From: Schistosoma haematobium
Lineage: Eukaryota; Platyhelminthes; Trematoda; Strigeidida; Schistosomatidae
NCBI RefSeq assembly: GCF_000699445.3
Contig: NC_067196.1
Span: forward strand, 33,996,616-34,060,615
Direction: 5' to 3'
Length of the DNA stretch: 64,000 nt
Shown piece after piece: positions 36,701-51,700 of the stretch (its first letter is position 1; each line of letters starts with the position of its first letter). Below the pieces are notes generated by a model, which was not told the DNA's origin, did no database searches, and saw nothing but the letters and a program-made list of their open reading frames with translations. The translations under genes and the position numbers were made by a program.

Positions 36701-39700
36701 GATACAAACATGATGGAATTAATTTTAAATAAAATTGTGATTCTTGTAAAATATTTGTATCAGGATATTTTGTTTGTTGAATTTTTAATTGTTGGCATAA
36801 TATTTGACCTTGTTCATTATGATTTTTAACACGTTCATGCCATTGTTCAATTGTATGTGATCGAATCTGATGCTTTTTCAAGTTATTTAATGCATTTTGC
36901 TCATTCTAGTAAAATAGTTGAAGAAGATAGACAAACAAATAAAATTTAAGAAATGATAATAACAGTAATAACATTGATTGTGTTCTAACTAAGTTTTAAT
37001 TGATTAATGTTTTATAGAACCAGGAATTTATGTAAATTTTGAAAATTAGATTAAATTCAGTAAATTTTCAAGGGATCCAATGAAGAGAAACCACAGTAAT
37101 TGAAAATTAAATATTCATGCAGATGAAGATATGTACATAATGTGTAACATAAAAGAAAGATCTATCATATACAGGAACAGAGAACAAAAACCTTAATGCA
37201 ATGGGTTCTACCAAAGTATAGTTGAATAGTACAGTTCATGTGTATATCATTTATTTTAGGAATATTGAAAATTCAGTTGAAACAAGCCATACTAAGGAGG
37301 AATAATGTCGTAAATTCTCTAAAAAAATATTCTCGGCTATAACGTTATTTTTATATGGATTAATCAGAAAAACATAATTCTAATTTATCAGTAAGTAACA
37401 ACTACTGAAAACAGGATAATTAAAAGTTGTAATAATTGCTAATTAATAGTTGTATAAATAACCGGAACGGAATAGAAATAATAAAATTAAAATAAAAACG
37501 GTAAATTATGGAAGACAGAAAGTGAGGTTTAGACGATGAAAGAATAAAGGAATGAACCTGCTTTTTATGTACGCAAAGATTAGGCTTAAACTAGTGGATG
37601 GCAATAGCCTCTGCTTTACATAAGTTTTTCATTTGGATTCCTATTAGGCTGACTCTTCTCACTGTATGTATGGTTTTATAAGAGGCTTCTAGTGAAGCAA
37701 AATGGCCGGAATTGACTAGATGCTCTAAGATTGAGCTTATTATTGACTTCTAGAATCCTTTGGAAAGCCAGGAAAGATAACGTTTGGAGATGAGTTTCGA
37801 AAGAGCTCGTTTTGTGCGGCCAATATAACCTGCTTCACATGAGCAAGTAAACTGGTAGGTGCACATGGATTTGGCCCAAAGAGCAAGCATATTCTTCACA
37901 CAACGTCAAAACGGAGGCTGACTAGAAGAGGTTATTCGAAGTTCAGCCGAATAAAATGTTTTTCTCGGGGATCTTAGAAGTCTGGTTTTCAGAATTTCTG
38001 CTGCAATATCTTCTTTAAACTGAATTTTAATGGAGAGAGTCTTCTTTGGTGTTGTGGTCACTGTTTTACATCGTTGTTTTGGTTCCATATTTTTCTCAGT
38101 GAATCTAGGTGCATATCAGTTGTTGATCAGTATCTGTCGTATTTTATCAAGTTCTACATCGATCGTATCCTCGGTACAGATATACCTAACCCTTGAACAG
38201 ATTCCTATTTTTCCTTTAGTGGAAACTAACTTTGAAATCCGTCTATTGGCCGTTCCATGTTGGTTTTCTATATATCGATTGTTTTAAAGGACCATCAGGT
38301 CTTGTTTTTATTAAAACATTTAAGAAGTGGAATTCAGAATCCGACTCTGATTCCATTGTGAAGTTAATAGCTAAATGGCAATTACTGAACGCGTCAAGGA
38401 TAACGTTGACATTAATATTTTGTCACAAATGATGAAAGTATCGTCTACGCATCTCTTGTATAGATAGAAGTTATCAATTATTGATCTGAGGACAGTATTT
38501 TAGAGAATGGCAATAAAAGAGTCAGCTAGAAGTAAGATGATTGTTGATATCATTGCTTTACCGTCGATTTGTCACAGTTGGAAAATGCCTTCTTTTTAGG
38601 ATTTAGTAAATACTGATAAATGTGCACATTTATGGAACGGAGAAAACTCCAAAACATAATATTTAAAGAACACTCTAGTTGGATATGAATTGATTTTATC
38701 ATCATTTGTACTTCAATAAACAACGTTGTTTTCATTTGTAATATATTTTCAAATTATAAAATGCAACCAGAAAGGAAAAAGAAAAATGACCTTGAGAAGA
38801 AAAAACAAACACACTGTTGAATTCATTGTTGATTATACATTAATTTAGTTAAACAATAAATTATGTGAAGTATTAAAAATTCAAATAAAATTATAATTAA
38901 AAAAAGAACTGAATAATTATTTCAATATCCATCAATGATAAAACATAAAAAAGTCTAAATGGATTGAAACTATTGATGCACATTGGTCATTATATGTTTT
39001 ATTAAATTTGTTTGTAATAGATAGATGAAGTTTTATTCATTCGTTGATACAGAACAACCATCTGAAATATCATTTTATCACGCTAACAGACCTGTATTTG
39101 TTTATGAATAGATTATTATGCAATTATTGTGTAACTACAGATGTCTTAGTAATATTGCCAGCATCTGCTGGAATCACCGAGTAAGTATTAGTGAGATTAG
39201 ACATGTAGGGTATTAGGAAAGGATGGTAAATCAATCGATGAGGTTTTGAACCTTCATCGACTGAGATGGTTGGGCCACGTGTTACGTATGCCTGAACACC
39301 GATTACCACGACGCGCAATGCTAACCGGTGTTCGGGATGGTTGGAAGAAATTTAGGAGTGGCCAAACCAAAACGTGGCATCAGTGCTTGAAGTCACTAAC
39401 TGCTAGTCTGAGTCATGTTGGTAGATGCAGACTACTTGGTTGGGGTCCGCGTGACTATCGTAACCAATGGTTGGAGACTCTGGGTGACATGTCTCAGAGT
39501 CGATCACAATCGTGTAAGTGTATACACTCTCTGTCTTCCCTGAAACTATGAGATTAAAACGGCTACACATCTTTCTTTCAACGAACTAATTCTTTCTTTC
39601 TGTACTATGTCCTTATATGCAATCTTTATTTTATATATTATCACCACTGAATTAACCACTTCTATGAATCCGATGTTCATCATGTTGTGCTAATGAGGTA

Positions 39701-42700
39701 TGGCAACTTGGACCAATGTACATATGTGCCTGGTTCTACGTTGTAACTGACTTATTAACTGACTGAGATATTCTTCTTTTTTTGTCTAAATTAGTAAATA
39801 TGATGTTATATGAATTCATGGTCATTTCAGCATCGTAAAACCATGGGTTGATTAAGTCATTTATTCTTAAAGGTTTGATAATCAAAAAGTTTGAAACTAG
39901 AAATAAATTTAATATACAAAAGTTATCTTAAAATTGCATGTTATTTTTTGTTTTCAGTTTTTAATAAACCGATGAAACTCTTCAGAGGAATGTGTAGTTT
40001 TCTAATAGTATATGTTTATTGGATAAGATTTGTAATTTCTTTGATTTAAGTATTTCATAAAGAGATTATTCACATCATTTATCAATAAATAGACTGAATC
40101 TGAAGGTAGTATTACATTAACGTTTCTAGTTATTTCTAATTGAGGTACATTACCAGTCAATTAGACTAAAGGTTCATTTTGAAATTTTAATAAAAGAATT
40201 AATTAAATTCTTCATATCTTCAAATATTTTTCCTTTTGATGGTCTAAGCTTACAAAAATGACCACATTCGACAAGAATACCGCTAGGTTAGTCATGCCTT
40301 GAACAGTATAATAATTACATCGCTGACTGTAATAACGTATGGTATAGTTTTAAATATTACGAATAGTATCGACCAAGCTTCTTATTGCTTTGTGTTAATG
40401 AGTCGAAACGATATATCAAGGTAAATGGTTGCTTCTACTGCGTTTTATGGTTATTCACCTCGGCTTTCTAACAACAAAGAAAGATAGAAATCATACCTTG
40501 ACTAAATTATTGATTATGTCACATAGTGTCATTAGTAACGATATTAATGTGTGTTTCAGAAACTAATATTTAAAAAGAGAGAAAAACAAATTAACCTTTG
40601 GTACTTCTATTCCATGTAAATAAAAATCTTCTTCAGATATCCATGATTCCAATTCACTAGCATCTAATAAAAATTGATAAACTGATTCGGACATTGTTAT
40701 TCGCCCAAGTAGACAAGTTAAATTTCTATCTAAATTATTCCATAATTCTAAAAGTTCTCTGGTAAGACGTTGAAATTTTTGTTGTTGTATTTTATCAGTG
40801 ATTTTCGCTTCTTCTACACAATATTCATTTTCAATGTTCTAATAAATAAACAGAAAATAAAAGAAAACATAATTGATTTGTTTTGGCATAATTCAGAATA
40901 AAACAGGCAAACATTTTTTTTTCAAATATAACATTTATTTACTGGGATTTGTACTTCAATAAACAACGTTGTTTTTCATTTGTAATATATTTTCAAATAA
41001 ATTCAACCTCATAATCATAAACGACAATGTGAACATTTTTTTAACCATCATGGTATTTCATTTCTTTTTTCCTCTTTCCAATCACTCTTGTGAATCCTTC
41101 ATAATGATTATTCGATCATGAAGGAACATTTAATTAAATTGCAGTTACACGACTACCACGCATTACTTTTAGGGTTTGAACAAAGCAATAGTAAGAATTC
41201 ACATGGAATAGTGTGAATTCACTTTATTTTGTGGATTGTTGTCAGCTGACTGAAATGTAAGTCCAATTCACACAATGTATTATATTGAGACTTTTGTTAA
41301 CCCATTTGTAATGTTATATTATTTGGGGAATATGTATGCATTTACTGTATAGTTTTGAGTTGCACAACTCTTCAAGCTTACCCAAATCCTTTAAAACTGT
41401 TAATTCAAAGTATAATGTTAACCATTTGTTCCCGATAATACCTGCCTTGTTGTGATATTTTCTAAAGTACTTTTCAAATGATTATATATATTTTGATTGA
41501 GATCATAAACCGATTGATGTTAGACCACCATTGAAAACCTGGAAGCACTGGGCGGCCGTTTCTTTCTATTGCAAGACTGAAAGCCATGGGTTCAAATCCC
41601 ACGAGTGGGACCGTGGATGCGCACTGCTGAGAAGTCCCGAAACAGGACGAAACAGCCGTCTAGTGCTTCCAGGTTTTCAGTGGTGGTCTAGCATCAATCG
41701 GTTCATGATTACAATCAAAACTTAACAATCTCCACAAACTCTATATTGATAATTACCATGTGTTCACTAGTGACTAGCTTCGTGAGAAAATTCTCACAGT
41801 TCTGGTGAGAAGCCGTGACCAATGGAGCTAATCTGTGTCGGGTAAAAACATAATGTCTACCTCAGTAGAATGGAAGATGGCTGCGTAACTTCGTGGATTA
41901 GAGCACTGAGCCAGCATCCAACGGTGTTAATGTCTGACTTCGTGGATTGGTTGACAGGATCATGGATGCGCAATGCCGAGGAGTCCAATACTAGGACGAA
42001 TCCGCCGTCCAGTGCTTCCAGGTTCGCCATGATGGTCTGGCTTCAATTGACTCACGATTTCAACTATTGAGACTGTACATGTTTATTGTGATTAGTTTTC
42101 ATGAAATGGCTTAGCTACCTTTTTGTGTACAAACAAATGAAACTACTATGAAAATAGGAAAATGAAAATTTCTTTTACGAACAAGCTGATTTCCTGTAAC
42201 TCAACAGTTAATTCCTGACAGAAGTACATCCATAAAATTTTACTAAATGTTATTTTTAAAAAGTTCAATGGTTTATGTGTAGTGTTTAAAGTGAAAGTGT
42301 GAATAAAAAGGAGTCCGATATATTTTCAAATGTATATTGTTGTCATGAATTGATGAATTGTTACAAGGCTGATGCATAACTTTTGATGAGTACAAATGTC
42401 ATCTGAAACAACTACTATAGATCACAATAAAGTAGTGTTAAACACTTATCTATATTTTTTTATTTTATTTTTGTTGTCATTAACAGTATTTTCACTCCCA
42501 GTATTTGTTTGTAATTTTTAGGCTCTTTCCGTTTGTATTCTTCACTCTCTAATTATTTACTCACTTCTTATCACGTAATGGTTTTAATGTTTTGTGATAA
42601 CTATTCTAGTTCTATTTACCCACGTTTGACCTTCTATTTCCAATGTTTAACTATTGATAAGACTTTTGTTATTGTATTTTATTATTCTTACTACTATCAG

Positions 42701-45700
42701 TACACCTGTCTTCCTACTATCAACTTGTACTTTTACCCATTATCTATGGTGACTTATTCTATTTCATTGTGATTATTGACCCAAATTGCCTTAATTGGTT
42801 TAACATTTTCGTTTAAATATTCATGTATATTAGAGAAAAGCCTGATAACGATCTAATTGAAAACAATTGTTCACTTAAATGTGTTGTTCTAATTTTCAAG
42901 ATGGGGATCTTTAATATTATCTATATTTGATCACTCAAAATCCATGTTTGATAAACCGATGACCATTTATTGTTAAAATTGATGAAAATAAAAAAGAATC
43001 ATTGAAACAAAGTAATGAGAAAATTTTCTACTGATCATATATATTATTCGTTTATGAAATGTAATTAATGTGCATCACAGTTTATCAGAGGGGGTTTTGT
43101 GGAGATTTTAAAAATTTCACTGGTTGAAATCATGAGTCAATTGAAGCTAGACCACCATGGAAAACCTGATGGTCTAGCTTCAATTGACTCATGATTTCAG
43201 CCAGTGAAACATTACAGTTTAGTTAGTTTTTAATAAAGTATTATCAGTTCAAATATGTAATATATTAAAGCCATTTTTAAATGGTTGAATAATTTTTAGG
43301 TAATAAGCATTTCCTACCGAAGTTATTTCATTACCAGTAATACCCAATCATAGTGGACAAAAATTTCCTTTACAAAAACGTTTCAGTCATTTGAAATTAT
43401 GAATTACGTGAGTATTATAATGACTGTGATCGTTGATAAAAATATAATGTAGATGATCAATGTCAGTATTTATGGAAAGTCCTATTACTAAATTACCAAA
43501 TAATCTTTCTAAAAACAATAACCATAGAAAAGATGTTGAAATTTAATTAAACACCTAATTGTGTGTGTTTATCAACTTTTGATTAATATACGGTTTCTTG
43601 ATGTTAATTTCATTGATCTAGAATCATAATGCATGTGAAACAGAGATAACTACATGTAGAGGAACTCTCGAGAAATAACAGATTTGGTTATTTGTATCAG
43701 ACTAATCAAGAATACATCTCATACATTAGAAAAGGACAGATTTATGATTATCATACGTTTTCCTGTTTTTATGTTATAAAGTATCACGTATTTATTAGTA
43801 CATATATAACTAAGTAAATGAAACTTATTTGTATGACACTTGTAAATGTATCAGTAGACAAGTGATGTTCATATCAATTTTCATGTTGTTTAAATGGTTA
43901 TACAGTAAAACTTGAACCTAATTAGTTTAATATAATCAAGTGGTATAGTAATAACATTCATTGTAAGTATAACCGTTCATTTTTTCCAGAACAAAATATT
44001 ACCTTCTTTATTAAGTAAGATAATAGACATAAAAATAATTAAACTTACTTTACATAAAGCTTTAACTCTAGGTCTACGATTATTGGCTTCAAGAATATGA
44101 CTTTTAAGTTGTCTTTCCAATCTATGTATAACCATTAATCTTTGACCAATTTGATAAGCTTTTTGTGGATCAAGTTCTAGCGTTTTAGATAAATTTTCAA
44201 CTTGTTGTGATTTTTCTCTGATCCATGCACCTTCAACAGTTAACTCTACAAAATGTTGAGTCGATGTTTCCAAATGTTGTAAATTCGTTAATTTTTGATT
44301 GAGTGGTTCGTCTAGCGCTAAAAGTTTACGCTCAAGATCATTGACAATTGGTGCAAATTCTTTATTTTGACTAAAATTAGGATCATTGACTTGACTCTAA
44401 AACAATTTAACAAATGGAACAAAAAATATATAGATCATTTAAGAATAATTTAATTATAATATCAGTTAAAACATAATAAGTGTTTGCTTTGAATGATATG
44501 AAATTCAAGTTACTAAGATTAATACACTTTAGAATTGTGAGTAAACTCATAGCTTTGTGTGAAATTAATATATGATCAACTCAGGTATATATATATTTCC
44601 TGAAACAGAACATCGTAATTTCATTTATACTACTGCATTATCATCAACGTGCATTATTTTTGTGATCAATAACATTAGCATATCACTCAAAATTTGTAAC
44701 AAAACACAAAATATCCTCAGATTCACATTTTATAATGGTACAACAAAAACAATGATTATTGGTTATGCTTAACATTTATTATTGTAAGAGGTAATGTATA
44801 GCGATCAAAAATAAAAGTGAATTTAATTGAAAAACCTATAGAATGTAACATAAAAGTGTTTAAAGGCTCTAACTTCAGAGTTCATTATTCAGATAAGGCA
44901 GTTAAAATGTCTTCTTAGTATGTTTCATCGTTCTGGAGTTTCTTATTAAACAATATGATCCGTTTGTGTCACATATAAGTCTTAAAATTATACTGATCTG
45001 ATTACAAGATTTCATAACTGACTTTTTGTAAAAAATTTAATCTTCACATTAGCCGTTTGTTTGTTAAATATTAATCAAGTTCTTTGTGTTCGACATAGAA
45101 TTATCGAAATAGAACATTCTTCAACAATAAATTGGGCACCTTGAAATTTTATGGTTAATAAGTAGACGTGATATTTGATTTTGCAGATGTATAACGGATT
45201 TGTGTTACTTAAGTAAAAAAATGTGTTTTTTGAAAATTCTTAGCGGCAACGACCCAGACCCTCATACCGTTTATGACCCAAGATCAATCTGCCTCACGGG
45301 AAACATGATCTTTTTAGATCGTTAAGTCCGAATCTACTGTTCTATATTCATTATTCTCGTTTTTGTGATATAAGGTAACGATTATCTAATCCAACCACTG
45401 ACAACCACTTCACTTGAGACTAAATTAAAATTCCTGTAGATCTTCAAGAAATTTTCTACTATCAATTCGATATTAATGACCATATGGTCACTATTTAATT
45501 GAATAGCTAGCGCAGCTTAATTCAAATGAAATATAACCATTGAGACATAAAATGAAAAAAAGATTGGTTCACTATTATCGTCATGATTATCATTTTCTTA
45601 AAAATAAGTATATATTTGAGATTGTATAGGTTCGAAAATGAATTCTCCGAAAAACAGAACTTTCAGCTGAGCCACTCATTCTTATTTTATTGCCTAATTT

Positions 45701-48700
45701 AATCGGAATACGATTTTCATGACAAACTGACATTAGGTGGATAATAGAGTACTGAATAGATATTTCACTCTACTTTTAAAAACCCTAATAATAAATGACT
45801 ATAAGTGAAAATTTACAAACGTTTAAAGTGACGTATTTTTTTTCTGTAACCAACATGTTTTGTTTTAGGACAGCATAATACATTACTAATGCACACAAAT
45901 AATAATGCATCTATACGCTAATACTCATGAATATATAACAAAGAGTTCATTCAAGTTAATTAGTAAAATATAATTCAAAGTATAAAACATTCATTTAATA
46001 TGGTTAGTTGATAAACAAACTTTTAAAATCAACTATTAAACATCCATTCACATATGAATACGTAAACAATGATTTATGGTTTATGTTGTTGAGAATGGAA
46101 AAAAGTACACATCAATTGAAATAAGAATTATTCAACTTTTACAAACTCATTTTTTGTTACTTTATTCACCTTTAAAACATTGATAACAGCTTTTCTATCC
46201 ATATAATCTTTAATTCGTTTATTATGTTCTTTTATTTGTGTTTGTAATGTAATCATATCGATTTGATCAACTGGTAATTTACTATCTGGTTTCTCTAATT
46301 GAACATTCATTACATTAAGCCATGTAGCAGTTTTATGAATTGCCTCTTTCATTAACTTTTCTACATTGTCATATAAACAATGAAGACAAAATAATGACAC
46401 AATTAATTAATTATTAATTCGAATGAAAAATGAATAAAAATTAATCATTTCGTGATTTAAAAAATAACATTTTCAGGTCAATTACATTGATTAGTTTGTT
46501 TCTCAGAGATACAACACACAATGAACAAAATATTTTCTTAATGTAGCAAGGTTTCATAAATGAGAGTAAATTGTTTTTATAAGCAATAGATCTAATTAGT
46601 TGTCGAATAGTTAAGAATGACTTCTATTTCAAATATGCGTTGGTGATATTATTAAGAACAACAGTGAATTACGTGAGTAAACAATTCTCTAAAGAGAATC
46701 CAATACAAACAAATAGATATGACTTCATGTAACATGACTGAATGCTGTTAACGCAAAGCAATGGACCAAAGTTGATCGAAAAAATACTTAGCAAACACTA
46801 ATTACTGACAATATCTCTGCTCGTGATAACAGATTATACAGGTTCGAATCCTAAGGAGACCATCAAGTGTCCTTGAATAATACGTATGTGTAAGTGATAG
46901 ATTTCGACTAGCGCGGAACCTATGTCTGAAGCTATACGCTTACGACTTCTCATAAATGATCCACTAAACAAAATGTAATGCGATGTCAAGTCACTCAAAC
47001 TAACGAACATATTGTGAATCGTTGGATGTAATTTCACCAGCACTAATGTTAAGACAACATAACATCATTTACTACTTGGTGATAATTTAGTTTAAAAGCA
47101 AATTGAAACTATTACCAAACCCTCATTTTCAGTGTTTTGGGTCATTTTTAAATATTCTCCATTGTATACTTCTTGTGAGAAACATCCATGCGCCAAACAT
47201 ATGAAGCAATGAAAAAGATGCTATATGAACAAAACTAATCGGAATAGTTTTGTAGATGGTGATAAACGCTACCTGATCAATGTTCAAGTCATGTTTTTAC
47301 GCATTTCGAATATCAACAAGCTAACTACATAGTAAACGAGAATTTATCGCAATTTTGTAAATTTGAGTTGCAAATTTTTTTACTGTGATCAAACATATGA
47401 TGTTACATTAAGTGTTCGTTATTGTTACATTACTGATGTTAATTATGTTTCTATTGCTTTTACGTTGTATTTTTCAATTCTGTGTTAATCTAGGCATTTC
47501 ATTCAACTTGCAACTTGATTCAATTAATCAATATTTATCAGTTATTTTAAGGTAGAAAGTCTCAAGAAACCGTATTATACATGTAATTCTAAATATATCA
47601 CCTCCAGAACTGAAAATATTGACACTAGATCATTTATTAAATCTTGAATGCAGAGAGATTTAAAACAGTTCCCAAGGATTTTCAAGTCACTACCAGTCAG
47701 TACATGAAAATCTATTTTTGTCTTCATAATCAAGAAAAAACTATTTATCGCATTTACCTCGATTATCTTGACTAACTACATTTACAATATGTCGAACTAG
47801 GTCAATTAGTTCTTCCCAACGTGTATGCAAACGTTCCAAACGATTTTTTACATCATTTTCAAGATGTGGATAGACTTCTGTAAGTTTACGACCGACCTAA
47901 AATCAAGAGGAATTTCAAGTTCATAAAGCTTTCGGTTACTAACGGCAAAAGGCTATACGTTTTCATATACAAAAAAACTATGCGATGGCAACACGTTTGC
48001 TTAGCTCAACAGTTTTTAGTAGATGTCTCTAACACATCAAGAATACGTGGTGCACCAGTTTGACATTTAATTTATCGTCCATATTCTTTAGCTTTGAACA
48101 TTGATACACTTCAACCTTTATTATACGGATGCTTCGCTTCTATTGATTCACCTATTTACACAACATTTTCTGTCTCTAGAATTGAAGTTGGGAACGAAGC
48201 TTCTATTACTAGGATACTTTGATCACCTAGACCAACAGATGTCCTATTAACCAGCTTATTTACATGACAAACTAGACTGCATCGCACCCGAAAATATAAA
48301 TCATGGTCATTACACGAACAGGCCAAGAATGACTATGAACAGAAAAAACTGTAAATAAATGTTTAGCAGTAAGTTAAGAATAACAAGGTATGTAATAATG
48401 GTTAGTGTATCAAACGAAAGCCTACAAGGACTAGTATATGTAAACATAGTATCCCAGTTGTTTAGCGATTATAAAGTAAGACCAAAAATAATAATTGTCT
48501 TAAAAATTGTTCCGAAACTTTCAATTGCTCTAATACTTGTTCCGTTGTAACAGGTTTGAATTCATATTTATGACAAAACAAATTTCTGGTATAGATACGA
48601 TTATCGATTACAGATATTATTCATGTGTAGAATCGATGACGTTACTGAATAAATATTTTTCTAGACTCCGTTGCTTTCTTGATTTATGTATTTCACATTG

Positions 48701-51700
48701 ATCATGAATAAAACATATGGTCAATTTCATCTTTTCAGTTACTTGAAGTATACAAATTATTAACTGTAAAACACGAAACCCCTCACTATCAAGATTTAAC
48801 TAAACAAGTTCAGATAAATTAAGCATTATTTATAATAATAAAGGAGACTGGGTTCAGTACTTCATGCTAACTTGTACTGCGATTGATAGACAGGGTGGCC
48901 TGGCTAGAATCTTTCCAAACTGTTACATTTAACCGATTCAACATCATAGCGAAAAGACATGAAAGTCGTCCATTAACATTACGAACATTACATTTATCAC
49001 ACTCAATCTTATACACACTAATACACAAAAGAATATCTCATATAGAATTACATTTGACGTGATTGATACTTTATGTATTTCATTGGATTTGTTCCATGTC
49101 GTATATTAACTTACATTAACCTAATATGCATGTTTATATGGTTGTATTGTGATGATTTCAACGAAATATTTGTTGAATAACAAATTTATAATAGAAAAAA
49201 TGAACATCAAGGGCATAGTACTCACAGTTAGACTTGATTACTAATTTACCAGGATTATTTTCTGTAATATTCAACGTAATTATTACTATTACAACTGACT
49301 CGATTAATCTAATTCTTGAAACAACAACATATTCCCTTGTCACATGACATGGGCTTTAAACACCTACTTGAATACTAAAAATAGACTACCTAGTAATATT
49401 CCTATTAGTCAATACAATCGCTGAATGAAAATTCAATCAACGCACACAAATTAGCCAGTTCATAATTTGACCGAGTTATGAACCATAGCGATTGTATAAG
49501 CACAGTTAAGGGAAATTCAAGCATGTTATTGATTTACACAGTGGAATTCGATAAATTCTGTCATTCATATTACTTATGTTGTATATCATTAATTGTTAAT
49601 TTATACTACCAATTTTATCGAAGAATATAAAACCAGTTATAGCAATTTACTTGCCAGTTTTTAAGTTCAATGAACTTATTTAATTTTTCAAAAAGACGGT
49701 TATCAAAAATCTTAATGTATATAAAATGACGATTTATTTACAAGTATTACTATGTAATAAGTATTTAACGTCCTAATAATGAGGCATTCTTTTACAATGT
49801 GAACCTATTTCGAAGTAAGTTCAATTCTGTTTAAAAAAGAAAGTTTTAATGAAAAACAAACTTGGTAAACAATATAACCTATCAGATGAATAGATTCGAG
49901 TGCGAAAATATACCAATGTTTATAATCAACGCAAAGTATATATTCGTAAATCCGTAGATGTTCATTTACTTGCTTCTTTACAAAGTAACTTATTCTAATT
50001 ACAGTCATCATTTAGGTCTATCATCTGTCAAACAAACTTTCATTGTTTCAATGTACGACGAAAGTTTTTAGTAGTTTTAAGGAAACAAAAACTTTGTAGT
50101 AAATGAGATGAAATGAGGTTAGCCTTGGATCTACATTTGACCCAGGGTAGTAAGATTTATCACAGTTTCAACTGATGGTCCATCAGTAATTCGAAACAGC
50201 ATTTTTAAAGGATATGGCTCGAAGCGCTAATATTGAGCAATTGGAAACCAGATTATTTCCAACATAGACCAGTGAATAGCAATGAATATAATATTGTCAA
50301 ATACACTTCATTACAACTATATATACCCATTATTGATGACTTCTTAAAATCACTGAGTATGCATCAAGTGATTTATGAGCATTATCTTCGATAACCCAAT
50401 GTTAAACTACTTAACCAGAAAGGTGAATCATAAAGTTTGGCAATAATATTAAAAGTGTAATTGAAGGTTTATCATCACCACATAGTACTAAGCACGGTAA
50501 TGACCTTTATCATTCGATGAACAATTTAATTAAATTATAATGAATGAAAATTCAATTTTAACTAACCTCAATAAAATGATCACCGCGATTTCGATTCACT
50601 TCAATTTCTTCTTCAAATGCTTTAATCCGACTAAAGGATAAATGTGATCGTTGTCTGATCGCTAATTGAATTTCCATTAGACAGTTAGTTTTATCTAAAA
50701 TCCAATCCTCAAACTATAAAAGATGAAAAAAGCATTATAAATGAATATTCTTAGTGAGTAAAAATGATCCAAAAAAGATAAAAACCGATATTAAATGGCA
50801 ACTTATTCTACTTATATATTTTTTCAATCAATCAAACGCCATGTCAACTCATTATTTAAATGACATTAGAAAAGCGCGATGTTTCATCTTGTGAAACGAA
50901 CAAATGAACGTATAGCTCAATCAAGATAACTACACTAAGCTCATATGAAATGAGGAAAGAATTGACGACATGGTATACAGAAGGAGAGAGAGATTGTCAA
51001 CAAATAAGCTGCTGAAAAGAAACATAGGCATATTTCAAATACATGCTTACATTGTCATGAAAACTTTATTAGGCAGATAGATGGGTAGATAGATAATATG
51101 TCAAGGTATGACAACAGCATAATTAAATACAACTTATACCTGTAAAGGTATAACAGAAGAACGGAAATAAGCACTATTTCAGTTGGGAATATCACCAATA
51201 TAACTGTGGCTTGAAGGAATAGATAAAACAATATATATTTACTATTTATCAATCTATTTAGTTACACTTCTTTAACTTTACATTATTTAAATAGTACTTA
51301 ATAGTGAGACCCAAGATGTACATTTCGTTCACATTCAAACTTTTCATCTGGACAGACCTCATTTTAATGATAATGATGATGAACATGACAGTTGTTTTGT
51401 GACTTATAATCAATAGTTTAATATCCCAGGTCATTATTAATGAAGGGATTAAATGTTGGCTAAGAATGAACAAGTCCAGTTGTGAATATTAATAATAGAA
51501 AATAATATACTTGATTAGCAAAGATGGATAGTGGTTAGCAGTGAAATCCAGGACGCGCGTTTCGTCCTATTAGGGACTCGTAAGCTGGATGTACCTCCAT
51601 CTCAGAGTTGATGATCACCCTTGGACTCGAACCCAGCTGACAAGCCCCAGATAGGACGAAATGCGTGTCCTGGATTCCACTGCTAGCCGCCATCAATCAT

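Larger units (their letters stand above)
51522..51693 (-). repeat. Palindromic hammerhead SINE
   Basis: On the - strand a B box (GGGTTCGAGTCC, 51622-51633) and a hammerhead (51546-51590) lead to the SINE end CACTGCTAACCAC. On its 5' side a + strand copy of the hammerhead and end (51632-51693) is joined head to head. The arms are about 80-85% complementary. This is the same layout as 41491-41721, in a different SINE subtype. Confidence 0.5.

Noticed and set aside
38030..38432. + strand open frames at 38.0-38.4 kb
   Set aside because: The opposite strand carries the Penelope-like RT; these frames are its antisense.
39246..39551. 101-codon open frame as a host gene
   Set aside because: It is the C-terminal end of a LINE ORF2 and recurs in the window.
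41870..42070. 66-codon open frame at the second SINE
   Set aside because: Lies wholly within the SINE; no coding signature.
46836..46860. B-box-like GGTTCGAATCC as a tRNA gene
   Set aside because: No acceptor stem, anticodon arm or A box can be folded around it; more likely a SINE relic.
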